A stretch of DNA of 64,000 bases, from positions 1,984,001 to 2,048,000 of the forward strand of contig JAQQWL010000008.1 of the NCBI GenBank assembly GCA_038363925.1. The letters run 5' to 3'. The position numbers and the translations under genes were made by a program. This DNA is from Apiospora phragmitis. Taxonomy: Eukaryota > Ascomycota > Sordariomycetes > Amphisphaeriales > Apiosporaceae. This document shows, piece after piece, positions 47,441-58,857 of the stretch (its first letter is position 1; every line of letters starts with the position of its first letter). The notes beneath the pieces were generated by a model. The model was not told the DNA's origin. It searched no databases and saw only the letters and a program-made list of their open reading frames with translations.

Positions 47441-48451
47441 CTAACGAAAAGTCATCCGCGCACCAGTGAACATGCTCAGAACCACCATCGCCAGCGGACG
47501 CACGACAAGGGCGCCACCAGTCGGCGGCGTGACCGATGCGGCCGTATTCGGGGTGTCAGTCGGCACGTCGGAAGCCTTGTGGATGAGCGGGACGGCGGCC
47601 ACGGTGGTCATGACGGCCATGTTGGCGATCTCCGAGGGATTGTACACGCTGGACAGCGCATAGGTGCTGTAGGGCTCGAAGGTGCTGCCCGGCCCATCTT
47701 CCGTGACGTCCGACCAGAACCGGGTGGTGACGGTGGAGCTGATGACGATAGTCACAGGCTGGACATGCATCCCCCAAAGAGGCCCCCCATCGATGGAAAG
47801 CCAGGGACGCGACCGACGAGAAGCAAGCACTGCCTGGTCTGTTCACGTAGCCGCTGAGGAAAAGAAGACTGGTCAGCTTGAGAGTTTCTCTTTTCAAGCA
47901 TGCTGTTGTTTCTGTTGGGGGTACAGTGAAGAGAATATTTAAATTCTGGCTCACCTGGGGCAGCAGAAAGCGAAGGTCTCCTCAGGCGCCATGATCTGGC
48001 GATACAACTCCAGCAGCGGTCCTGGGCCGACGTACTCCGGGGTGTTCACCTCCTCCCATATGTCGCCCGCCATCGACCCTGTCCCGTTCCACACTCCCGG
48101 TGTCCCCGCCACACCGGGTGCAGGTGTTGCGCGGGCCATGATACCGGCCGTGGTCCATCCCGAGGGGCATGGCACACCCGGGGGAGAAAATAGCTGGCAA
48201 TGCCGACATTTGGCACGATGTTGCTATGCAGGGCATTCACTTTGCTGGCGCTGGGGAAGCAGCCAGTAATCCGCAGTAGAGGTAGTGGTGGCGCATTCTA
48301 CCATTTTGCCGACGGGTAGCTAAGATTCGCCGCTGAGATAGATTGCCTGCCCGTCGGTGGCTGTGGCGCATGAAGAAGCGGCGGTGAAAGTGGTCGTAAG
48401 TGGGCCATAGTTCACGGCCGTGTAGCTGAAGTATTCCGTTGCAGTGGGCAT
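47441..48451 (-). pseudogene. Cell-surface (GPI-like) protein, frame disrupted
   Basis: Coding fragments of a fungal secreted surface protein in several frames: from ATG 48451, TATEYFSYTAVNYGPLTTTF and CATATDGQAIY, an in-frame stop at 48320, VECATTTSTADYWLLPQ, then CAMPSGWTTAGIMARATPA, APEETFAFCCP, an intron (GTGAGC...CAG, about 47963-47855), YVNRPGSACFSSVASL and, in a third frame, VTIVISSTVTTRFW ... EIANMAVMTT. The C-terminus (GGALVVRPLAMVVLSMFTG) has the hydrophobic tail typical of GPI-anchored proteins. I know this Cys/Thr-rich pattern from fungal surface proteins but cannot name the family. The frame breaks suggest decay. Confidence 0.55.
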
Positions 48452-50618
48452 GGTGAGGACCGGGGATCGTTGCGATCCACTGGAGCTGTAGCCACCTGGC
48501 GATCGCAATCTTTCATCTGAGCCATTATGGTGAAAAAGGGCGAGCGTCGGGTCTTCTTAAGTACTTGCTGAAATTGGCAACAACTATTCGAGTCGGTCGA
48601 TCAAATTTCCGGCATGGTTTGATATTTTTGGCAATATCCTAGGCGCTATCTCGCTTACGGCAACTTGGCGAGTCCTTTTCTGTTCAAAGGGCCTTCTCCC
48701 TTGACTTCTGCCTTGACTCCCAATTTGGGGATGGTCCCCACGGGCTCGGCTCCGTAAGCGGAGCCACGACCGGGGTCCCAGCCGGATCCCGGCAATCTGG
48801 ATCACCTATGTTCTTTCCTCCTTTCGGTTCAATACAAAGATGAGTCATCCGGTAAGCAGAAACCATAAGGCCTTGGTTGCAGAACAAGCACGATGTGAGC
48901 GAGAAGTCGGACGGGTATCGTGATCCGCAGATGCAGCTAACCACGATCAATCCACATGCTATTTACATCGGGGCGCGCGTCAAAGCTTCGTAGTATCATG
49001 CCCTGAAATCCAGTACTGACCCTAGACATGCACTCTGTGTCCTAAAACAAGCGAGTGAGCAAATCTTTCCCTTGCCAGTTTCCTAGGCCTTGTTATCAGA
49101 AAGCCGGATATGCTCTAGCGACATGTTATACTCTTGGTGCTGCGGAAACGGCAGATCTGTTGACTCTTCTTGTACCATCTTGTCAATTCTCGATAGGGCT
49201 GGGCCCGCGCCGCATCATGTCGTCAAACGTCAAAATGAGTTGGAGTGAGGAGCAGTTAGAATGACGCACCAGGGATACCCATATCCTGCATACAGCGCCC
49301 GCCATGCTGAGGAAGACAGCGCTGAGGCTTGAGGGGCATCGTCTGCTGGACCAGAGAGCGGCTATCCTAATCGATGTTGAGGTTCAAGGTTCGGCGTCCA
49401 AGCGCGACAACCTCAGCTAGCACGAAGAGAATCTTCGAGACAAGTTGTGTTATTTCAAGCAGCAAAGTACTTGCCGCCGCCTGTTGCAGCGATGGATTCT
49501 CTGATGTCTAGCGACGCGTATCTGGTGCCACGGTAAGCAATGATCCTCATTGGATTGATCAGTCGCAACTCGAATCAGTGACGGAACAATAGAAGACCAA
49601 CCATGAGATGGCAGGAATGGAAGTAGGCAAAGTTTTGGGTATGCTCTCTTGGAAGGTGGGATCTCACGTGTTCCAAAAATTTACGGGCTAATTACCCCTA
49701 TCTGGCCTACCTTGCAGAAAACCTTCAATAGAGGTACCATATCAAGAACTCAAACATTCCGCATAACGCAAAATGATATGACATAGCTTTAGATTAACTT
49801 GCTCTCTCATCCGAGATCCGTTAAAACTAAATAGGGTAGTACACTTTCTCACTGTCTACGCTAGTATATGTGTTGTTGCGAGTTGCCGATGTGCCCTTTT
49901 GGAGAAGTTCAATTGCTATGCTGCACTTCCGCATGGCCTCTTTAGATAACATGTCAACTGCCAGCATTATAAGCTGTAAGTTTTCCTTGAACTAGAGGAG
50001 TCCCGTATGTTAATATTTCCTATTATGAACTTTGGCATGTGCTTTGGACTCAGCCCCGGTTGCTCAAGTTGCTTGCCATGGCATTTTGGCTTTGGTAAGG
50101 TAAGTTACTTTTAATTTCCTAGCATCTAGGTGTAGAGACACGGGGCTGTGGAGAGCGGCACCTAAGCTGAGAGGATAGCCCCCAAAGATACGATGACAGC
50201 AAGCCCTCACTGCCTAAGTTGTGCCGACCGGTAGAAGTGGGCAGGCATTATGCTGATGCATTCCCAGTTGGGTCCGTTCTATGTCGCTCTCCCAGAAATG
50301 TAAGGGTTGGAATTTTGGCTGAAGTCACAGTACTTTAGTAGAGTATGTCAAGATAAATCACTTAGGTTAAAATAATATCAAAGAGACTTGCGTTTCATTA
50401 CATACGGTGTTAATTTGATAAATCGATATCTCATATATTCCTCCAGCTCCTATTAAGATTACTAGGGTGAATGTTACGTGGAATTTGGTTAGATATAGCA
50501 TTACCTTCAACAACACGCACGCGGTAAGTTTCAATGGCGAACTACTACTTACCTACCTCGCCGACTTACCTCGCCGAATGGCATAAATAGCACTCGGTCC
50601 AGATTGCTACTTATGCCC
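48452..50618. other. Intergenic, nothing recognised
   Basis: About 2.2 kb with only short ORFs and no recognisable domain, RNA gene or repeat. The stretch 49600-50600 is moderately AT-rich but not RIP-like. Confidence 0.45.
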
Positions 50619-51791
50619 TCAATAATCCACAGGGAAGCCGGATAGCTTTGCGACCTGGCCTATGCCCAATGGTGGGCAGTCTGCGGGACAACCGGTCTGC
50701 TTGTGCCAGCTTCCCTGGTACTTCTTCATGTTATCGTGGATGGCCTCGATATCGATATCCTTACCCACATGGTACCAGGTGGTGAAGTGCACCCAGTGGC
50801 ACATGCCGGACGCCGCCGTATCGCATTCCTGCCAAGCAAACTCGAAGTCCATGCTGCAGTTGTGACAGCCGTGGACTCGACTGATCATAAGCTCCCTGTA
50901 GGGGCTCGTTAGCATCTGAGTTTTATTGCCATGGCGGTTGCCGTCGGCGTCGTCCCACACATGGCGAATGAAGCTAGCACCCATGTCGAACACACCCTGG
51001 TTGAGCTTCCCAAGATGAAACGTCCGGTAGGTGCACGTGCCTGCGCAGCACTCTCTGTCTCGATCGGGCCAGTCCTCCTCAGACGTTATCAGCTCGGACT
51101 GACGCCATCGGGCAAACAAACCTTGGCCGGGCACCCAGTTCATCTTCCATTGAGTTCGTCCCATCGGGATCACTTCACCTTCACCTTCACCGACTACACC
51201 GATCCGCTCTTCGAAATGGTCCAACCCGGCCGCCTCTAGGAGAGGGGCCGTGTGCCGTCGTCGCTGGGACCAGACGGCAAACGCATAGACAATGAGCGGG
51301 TGCCATTTCTCGGGGCGATTGTCTAGCCCGTAGAGGATTGGGAAGCTGTAGTCATCGAATCCTCTATGAACCAGGGACGCACACGGAAATCCTTTTGCAG
51401 CTGTGTCCAGACACCGCAAGGGCGAATGGATGATGGAGCACCAGGGGCAGGCAACGTGGCCGGTCGCTTTGGCGGCCTCCTCTGCTTGCTTGACATAGTG
51501 GAATGGCAAACGACCGTCGGGGCCTATCATCTTGGGCAGAGGCAACGGCGGCTCCAGCCACACAAACCCGTCCATGACAGGGAGCACGTAGTCGTACATG
51601 GCCTGGCTGGAAGATGCGAGCTTGGACTGCTCATCCATGGTCAGGTGGTTGACCATTTCATCGAAGAGTTCTCTTGGTAGTTTCAACAAGCGGTCAAAAG
51701 TTGAGTTCTCTTTAATAGGTTCCTGTAGTACAGAACGGATCTGATCGGCCGCATCATGCAACTCTATAGGCTGTCCGTTGGCGTCCTCCAT
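50619..51791 (-). CDS. F-box-like protein, 390 aa
   Basis: Single ORF from ATG 51791 (MEDANGQPIE) to 50619. Residues about 38-75 match the F-box pattern (LLKLPRELFDEMVNHLTMDE ... ASSSQAMYDYV), which binds Skp1 in SCF ubiquitin ligases. The rest is a Cys/His-containing fungal domain: CPWCSIIHSPLRC, CCAGTCTYRTFHLG, VHGCHNCSMDFEFAWQECD and CHWVHFTTWYHVG. The cysteine spacing suggests a structural metal site, but no named domain is recognised. The frame is intact, unlike many neighbours. Its target is unknown. Confidence 0.78.
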   Translation of the reverse strand: MEDANGQPIELHDAADQIRSVLQEPIKENSTFDRLLKLPRELFDEMVNHLTMDEQSKLASSSQAMYDYVLPVMDGFVWLEPPLPLPKMIGPDGRLPFHYVKQAEEAAKATGHVACPWCSIIHSPLRCLDTAAKGFPCASLVHRGFDDYSFPILYGLDNRPEKWHPLIVYAFAVWSQRRRHTAPLLEAAGLDHFEERIGVVGEGEGEVIPMGRTQWKMNWVPGQGLFARWRQSELITSEEDWPDRDRECCAGTCTYRTFHLGKLNQGVFDMGASFIRHVWDDADGNRHGNKTQMLTSPYRELMISRVHGCHNCSMDFEFAWQECDTAASGMCHWVHFTTWYHVGKDIDIEAIHDNMKKYQGSWHKQTGCPADCPPLGIGQVAKLSGFPVDY

Positions 51792-53612
51792 GACGAATTG
51801 TCTCTTGTTCTGCAACGAAGAAGCTGTTCTTAAGTCAAAGGATGATAGAAGTGGCTCCGATGAGTTTCTTGAAGTATAGACTTCAGGAATACTATCTCTT
51901 ATCCAAAAGCGTTAGTGCCGTTCTCTTTATACCCTCCCCCGGATTTCTTCCCAGAACACAACACCTTTGTCTGGATCCCCACCAAGCTTTTACTGAATGA
52001 GTTACGTCACAAAGTCATTGCTAGGCAACAAAGGGGTTGTTAGGGAATCCGAGTCCAGCATGCCGCCATCCTTCAGGGTATAGCCTACTGATATGGATTT
52101 GACCAATAAGTAGTTTAGTAGCGATGAATAATGAATGGAAATAATTTAATAAACTTTGATTTCTCCTCATCTCAGGTGATGATTACTTGGTTAATTAACC
52201 ACAGTAGTAACCTCTGTCCTTCAAACGGCGAACAAGCATTTCTTCCCTCCGTATCCCACACACGTATGACTCTAAGCTGGGAAATCTTGCTTAAAATCAA
52301 CGCGTTGTAGGCACATACGTGCATGTTTGCTTGCTTATCTGTATTTCCTATCCAGGACCCAATCATAAAGGGCTTGTGCTCTTTTCTCCGTATATAGATG
52401 CCAACTTCTGGCCAAGTTCAGCATTCCAAGTGGTCTCTAGCTGTAAGTCGCTCACTTGCTTACACGTTACTGGCTTGATTTATCCTTTCTGTGTTCTGTA
52501 TCAAACGTGGTGAAATCGACCTCTGGTGCAGATTTTTTGGCTCAGTTAATATGTGTATACCTACCCTGTTTCTTATAAGTCTTTCGTCTTTCGTCTCTGG
52601 CTGCTGGCTCGGTAGTCTGGACCGATTCTGAAAAGTAACATGGCATGCTGTCGACGGGATTATGGTCCAGAGTCCGAACGGGCAGTGAAGTGGCCCTTGT
52701 GTGGGTGCTGTCAAGGCACCAACGACTAGAAAAGATGTTTGGAATCCGAACGAGACCATGGAGGCTTGGGTAGACTGCCCTGCATGTCTCAACGCCCTCT
52801 TTTTGTCAATCGGAAAAGTCCAGGTCCATATGATCATATCCATCCCTCGCATTTATGCGGCTCCCGTCCTTGGTCCAACATTCGTTCCCTTTACCTTGAT
52901 AATCTATACGATGTCGGCAGGGCAAGGTGTAACGTTCAACCCTGAATTGCTCTCCTAATTACACGATTTCCCCCGCAGCAGCCGGAGGTTGACATATATG
53001 GTGCCAATGGGCCGGTTCGATTCAGCTCGGAGACATTTTCTATCGTATTAGACTGTGATAAAAGATTTCATCTGCTTATTAATAACAAGAATATCTAAAC
53101 TAATCTTATAGGATTATGGAACTTACTTATAACCTCTCTATATCACACTCTATTGGAATTTAATAATTACGTTTCCGTTGCAGATCTGTTGGGAGAGCTG
53201 ATACCACCTCGAAATTGAACGGTGGCCGAAAAGTCAAGACAATGTGACTCTCCATTATTGTTATCGACTGTCATCTCAATAACCTATTGTTCCTGTTGTA
53301 TGCACTTCTCAATGCGCCATTTGTTCTATTGTATCAACGTCTCAATGTGCCTTTATCCCATAATGCTCTATAAAAACCCTTGACACGCGAAACTGTTACG
53401 GTTACCTGGTCATAACAAAGTCCTTGTCAATTCCAACCCCTTCTGTACGCAGAACCTCGGACGACAATACACATACACCCTGGCAGTATTCAGCAAGCAT
53501 TTGGTTTCGTGAGGCTCGCACATTGTCCCAGTAGGAAAGGGTAACCTTCGCCTTTTTATCTATCCTGGTCCGCCTCGTTCTTGGACAAGGTATCCCTCAC
53601 AATTCCTACGAC
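51792..53612. other. Intergenic, nothing recognised
   Basis: About 1.8 kb. Short ORFs around 52460-52960 overlap on both strands and look spurious. The 3' end presumably includes the promoter of the first HEPN-like copy. Confidence 0.4.
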
Positions 53613-54912
53613 ATGGCTCCCCAAAGTAATCTCGACCTCGCCAACGCCGAGATTGAACGAGTAATGAAGGTGAACGCTCAGCTAATGCTACAACTTGCCG
53701 CTTTTCACGAATAAGTCCACCGAAGAAATAAACATAGCACATCGCCTTCAAGGTTCCAGAACAGCTAGCAGCACTCCTAGCGGCAGACCAAGCAATGTTT
53801 CGAGGAAAAGTAGCTCCCTTGCTTCAAAAAAAAAACAGCTACATTCCCTCTAAAATCATATCTTCGCCCTACAACTGCTTGGGCCAACCGTACGAGCCTA
53901 CCAGAGCAAGAGGTGGAAGAGAAGTCTCCGGCGCAGCTGCGTACATCTAATTGCAACTACGTGCGCTCGATATGCAGCCTACGTTGTCGTCGCTCAACCG
54001 CCTGCCATATTACTACTTCGACGACTATGATGATCAGAGCACCGACAGCAGCGACAACCTCGAGGAGGGCTGGGAATGGGATCGTTCTGACGAACCTGCT
54101 CCCGCCCTCCCGGAGTCACCCCTGAGCAGATAAAAGAGCTGTGGGCGCCTGACGACAGTCAAAAACCTCCTGTCGAGGAGCCACTACCACCGCACCTACT
54201 AGAGCGTAGCCGACTTGGTGATACGGAGTTCGACAACGAAGCCTCGACGTACGTACGTCAACCAGAGTTCGCCGTGGCCCTGCGCCTCCTGAACGAGGCA
54301 CTCGATCTCGCCAAGGGAGCCTTCTACGACTACTGCCGACAGCACCAGCCCAACATCTGGCGCACCCGGTTCCCCGGCGAGCCCCACGAGGTGCTCCTGG
54401 AACATCCCGAGATCGAGGACCACATCCGCCAGTTGCACAACGCCGCCGTGACCGGCCTGGAGTACCTACACATCAACTCCGCGCTGCGCCGTGTCAAGCA
54501 TATGCGGAACACGGTCTGCCACTTCCGGCCGGGCTGGGTCAAGGAATACGACCGCTTGATACGCTACGCCCAGGGCGTTGCGGTCGCGGTCGAGGACGAG
54601 CCGAGGGCGTTCAGGCTTCGGGCCATGCGGGACGAGTTACGAGCCGCGGCGGCGGAGACGCTGGAGATCGAACAGCTGGGGTTCGCGTCCATCAGCCCTT
54701 GCCCCCGCCAATGGAAACCCCATCACGAGTTGTTCCTCGGGGATCTGGTCGCCAACGAATATGCACCGGAGTACGAGCCTTGACCAGCTGTTCTCCTTGC
54801 TGTCGAGGCGTGGGTATGGCAACGACGAAGACTCGGTCTAAACCACCCACCCTTGGAAGGCGAAGTAGATTTAAAGGGGCTCTTCGACGAATCATCTGAC
54901 AGTTCTCTATAG
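53613..54912 (+). pseudogene. HEPN-like tandem family, copy 1
   Basis: First of three diverged paralogues. ATG 53613 begins a short helical leader (LANAEIERVMKVNAQLML) that stops at 53713. An acidic disordered part (about 53951-54105, SDNLEEGWEWDRSDEPAPAL) follows, and after a frame change near 54108 the conserved domain (about 54120-54780). That domain contains AKGAFYDYCRQH, RTRFPGEPHEVLLEHPEIED, then RNTVCHF (54505-54522 for R to H) and EYDRLIRYAQGVAVAV. A TGA at 54781-54783 interrupts, but the same frame stays open to TAG 54910-54912, and its first part (AVLLAVEAWVWQ) matches copy 3 (AVGLAVRAWRWQ), so the stop looks premature. The family is not one I recognise. The R-N-x3-H motif between helices resembles HEPN ribonucleases; function is inference. 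Confidence 0.7.
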
Positions 54913-55576
54913 TATAGATGTGTACAGCACTTTACTTATATTAATCGTTCTTACGTATAGAACTAAACTCCAAGTGCCTTGTTTACTTTTACAAGTCTCA
55001 CATCTTGCCGTCGTTTAGAAAGGCGGTAAACCACACGATCACATCAGGCCTCGTACAGAAGTCATTCGAGTCTGAGCAATCGAACAAACAAACCCATTAT
55101 CTATCAATACTAGAGCCAATAGGTTGAAAATGCGTGTCTTCTCAAACTTTGTGATTCGGTACTGAGCTTCTCAGTACACTTGTAACCCACTATTTGGGCT
55201 GGCCCAGCTTATGTCTTTGCTAATAACGAAACAACATGTGCCCTAATTGTGACAATAGTACTATTGTCGAGTGATGGATAAGCAAAAGTATCTGTTTACT
55301 CCACTACTGCAGGATACTCGGCCTGCTAAGGTTACTTCCTTATTTCGTCGAAACAACTCGGATACACCAACCGTCTTCATTCTTTTTTATAAACGCATAT
55401 TCATGTTTCGTCTTAACCAGTTAACCTGAAACATAAGCATCACAAGAACACTTCAGTTTTGCTAAGGATTCCCATTTTCTTCTCATCACCCTCTCCCGCG
55501 CAAACAAGATGGTTTGCTACATTTCTTCAGCTGCCCACCAACTGGGACCCACACATGATACGAAGAACACAGCTAT
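54913..55576. other. Spacer between copies 1 and 2
   Basis: About 660 bp with no supportable gene. The ORF starting at ATG 55509 reads in a frame without similarity to the family, so the 5' exon of copy 2 is not clearly placed. Confidence 0.4.
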
Positions 55577-56542
55577 ATGCTCGACACCGCATCCTCTATT
55601 GAGAAGAGACTGCCAAAGATACTGTCGAAGAAACGGCGTGAACCAAGCGAGGAAAGCTCCACCCCTGAGGCCTATTCCCCGCCACCAATAGATTGAAGGG
55701 ACCCTCACCAGAGGCCTGTCGTTTACGGCGCTCCAGAGGGTACGCCTGCCCCCATAGTAGAGAACCAAACCTTGGAGGAGATAACGCGGTTGGAAGTCCC
55801 CATCTGGAAGAACCAAGCGTCAAAGTTCGTAAAGATCCCGTCCGCCTTCGGCTGGTATCTTGTGACCCAAGCGCATGACATTGCCAGAGGGGCCTTTCGC
55901 GGCTTCTGCGAGACGCATGTATCCGCGCTTTACCGAAGCGAGTTCCCCGGCGGCGACCACGAAGTGCACCTCGAATACACCGAGATCGAGTATTTCCTCC
56001 AATGGCCTATTGCCCCCAAAGGTAGTTTTTACTCCGACGACTACGTGGCTAGTGCTCTGAAGAAGACAAGATGTCTTCGAAATGCATGTAGCCATTTCCA
56101 GGGCCAGAACTTGAACGCCTCTGACTTCGATAGGTACGTTAAGTACGCACAAACCCTCGCCGTGGCGGTGGACGATGCGCCGAGAGCGGCCAGAGCCCGG
56201 GCGTTACGCGAAGAGCTGGGGCAGGTGGCAGCCGAGACATACGATGAGATTGAGTCTCTAGGCTGCTGCTCAATTCTATATGTCCAACGTGAGTGGGAGA
56301 TCCACCACGGACTATACCTAGAAAGAGTCTCTCGCTCAAGTGAAGATTCTTGGATTAAGGATGAAGAATACGCACTCTGGCCTTTAATTACACTGGCTGC
56401 TGAGGCACATAGGTTGCAGCAGGAAAGCATTAGCGACGATTAATCCGTCGTGGATGAAAACGAAGATACTTCATATGACGAGTAACAGACTTCATACGAG
56501 GAAGAAGAAGCGTCGGGGGAAGCAGGCGGCTATTCAGGATAA
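55577..56542 (+). pseudogene. HEPN-like tandem family, copy 2
   Basis: Frame from ATG 55577: a basic leader (SSIEKRLPKILSKKRREPSE), a Pro-rich linker, a TGA at 55694-55696, then an open frame (GAPEGTPAPIVENQTLEEIT) into the conserved domain: AFGWYLVTQAHDIARGAFRG, FPGGDHEVHLEYTEIEYF, RNACSHF (R to H at 56078-56095) and DFDRYVKYAQTLAVAV, then RALREELGQVAAETYDEIE. A TAA at 56441-56443 ends the main ORF, but the frame continues with an acidic tail (SVVDENEDTSYDE), a second TAA (56483) and more acidic residues to TAA 56540-56542. The three premature stops would each revert to Arg or Gln by one T-to-C change, as RIP would predict. The leader coiled coil of copy 3 is not seen here. Confidence 0.7.
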
Positions 56543-57261
56543 GGAATAAGTTTGGATAATAATATCAACACCGGCAATGATTCCCTCAATCAAGTAGGCA
56601 GGTCAGCGTGCCATGAAGTCTACAGCTCCGAGCACCTCATCGAGCGCGAAGGAGGCGACTCGACAGTTTAAGAGAAATCATGAATAAGAAGGGGAGCAAA
56701 ATTGTGTTGCCAGAAGCTCCGTAGCATGCTCGCCCGTGGTTAGGGGAGCGCGTATTCACGGTGATCTAGAGGCGGGCAGCCTTATTCAAAAATATCTGCG
56801 CACCTTTCTCCCACTGCTGTTCAGAAATGGCCCGCCGGCCACAAGCGCTCTCTCGGCTGATGCGCGAGTACAAATTTCGCCTTTGCTGAGTTCGCTGTGA
56901 CTCGGCAGCGGGTCTCCGTACGAGTGTTGGCCGCCTTCTGTGTCGCTTTTGCTGCGCTTTACATGAGCCAAAGGAGCTTCAGTAACCTATAGGAAATGTG
57001 ACAAGAGCGTGATGGTCAAGTCATAGATTTTGTGCATACCACTATAAGAAAAACTCCCGCCCCAAAGCTGCTAACAGCATTTTTACTAAGTTAATTCCTA
57101 CACAAGACCTTTTTCCTTCTGTTCATCCCAACAGCTTTTTTGGTTTCATCGTAAACATTTCCACGCTATCCACAAACACAACATAAATACAGTGGTATGC
57201 AACCCAGCGTATTCCTCCCGCCTTTCGATCAACGAAAGACCTACTTCATCTTATCGCCAAG
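56543..57261. other. Spacer between copies 2 and 3
   Basis: About 720 bp without a supportable gene. Confidence 0.4.
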
Positions 57262-58523
57262 ATGTCGCCTCACCATGTGGCACGTGGGAAGGAAAACGAG
57301 CGCCTCTTGAAAGAGGTTGCGAAGCTCAAGCTCGAGAACAGCATTCTCAGACGCCAATCTAGACCAAGCGCATCGCGTAGCTTCTCTCAACCGAAGAAAA
57401 CCCCAGAAGCCGCAGTGAAATCGTACCTCCGGCCCACTGTCGCCTCCTCGAGACGGGAAACGACCTGGGAGGACGAGCCACCCCCTACTAAGCTCGGCAT
57501 AACATATGCCCCTACCCACTACTACATGCGACACACTGTGTCATGTCATAAAGCGGGATTAGACCCGAAAATGTTTGTCGTCTCGGCTGTCTAACTTCTA
57601 TCCTGGGGCTCAGAGGAGGCAACGGTGATTAACGACCGTCAGAGCGAAATCGGAGTGTTCGGAATCTTCGGATGATAAGCCGGAAGAGGAGCCAAAACCT
57701 GCTCCTGTGTCAGCCCGGAAAGTTGAGATGCTGAAAGAACAGACGCGGCTTCTGGATTACAGCTGGAAGAACGCCGCAGCATCTCACGTGGTAATCCCCT
57801 CTACTATTGCCCACCGACTTCTGTCCAAAGCGATCTTGGAAGCCAAGGGAGCTTTCCCTGACTTCTGCAAAAGCCGCCTACCACGACTGTGGAGATACGG
57901 GTTCCCCGGTGGACCGCAGGAAGTATGTTTCGAGTACGTCTGGAACGAGCGCTATTGTGCATTCTTCAACGTATCGGGCGTGCCAATTTGGAGCATCCTG
58001 GATGGAAGTCAGACTTCTGCGAAACGAGCTCTGTCACTTCTCAGTCGGCTTGAGCGCCGCCGACTACGACAGGAAGATCAAACACGCGCAGGCGGTCGCC
58101 GTGGAGCTTCTTGACGCCCCGAGAGCTATCAGGCTCCGGGCTCTACGCGATGATTTGAGAGTTGCCGCCTCGGAGGCTCTTGAGAGAATCGAAACCTTGG
58201 GCTGCGCGTCAATCGTCCACGTTGCACACTACTGGGAACCCGAGCACGAAGTCTTCTTTCGGGGATTTTACAACTACATGCCCAGAGATCTCCATCTCAC
58301 AATCGATGGGATCCAGTTCTCGCCTGCCGTAGGGCTGGCCGTGCGGGCCTGGAGATGGCAGAAGGCAGTGTATTGAAGCGACTACGAGTTTCTCGTAGAT
58401 AACGAGGGCGTCAACTCAGAAGACAACTCAGAGGAAAACTCAGAAGACAACGAGGAGGACCACGGGGAGGACCACGGGGAGGACAGCGAGGAGGACAGCG
58501 AGGAAGATAACTCGTTGAATTAA
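57262..58523 (+). pseudogene. HEPN-like tandem family, copy 3
   Basis: Best-preserved N-terminus: ATG 57262 starts a charged coiled coil (ENERLLKEVAKLKLENSILR) and a basic/Pro-rich linker. That frame stops at 57594. An acidic stretch (ECSESSDDKPEEEPKPAP) begins the next open segment, leading to SWKNAAASHVVIPSTIAHR, AKGAFPDFCKSRL and FPGGPQEVCFEY. A frame change near 57995 precedes VRLLRNELCHF (R to H at 58020-58037), DYDRKIKHAQAVAVELLDAP and LRALRDDLRVAASEALERIE. TGA at 58374-58376 interrupts. The frame then continues for 48 codons of acidic repeats (EDHGEDHGEDSEEDSEED) to TAA 58521-58523. Same domain and tail design as copies 1 and 2. Confidence 0.72.
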
Positions 58524-58857
58524 GAATGAAGTTCAAACCAGCCAGAGTAATCAGACCTGCCCAGTGGATACGAAGAAAATAGATCGACTGTTAGGGAAAA
58601 GGAGTGGAAAACAACTTGGTTCCTTAAAAAAAGAGTGAACAAGAAGAAAAGTGAAGCCATGTTGCCGCTAGTTTTAATGATATGCATGCGCGCGACTCGG
58701 TCACCAGCTCTGCCACTGTCGACTTCAACTTGAGGTTCAGAAGCCACCGCTGTAATAGTAGCATCGTAGTCTTCGGCATTATTGTTATAAGGTGACGCCC
58801 CCTCTCGCTGGTTTCCCCCTCACTGACCCCTTTGAAAACGTAAAACTAGCTTTATAA

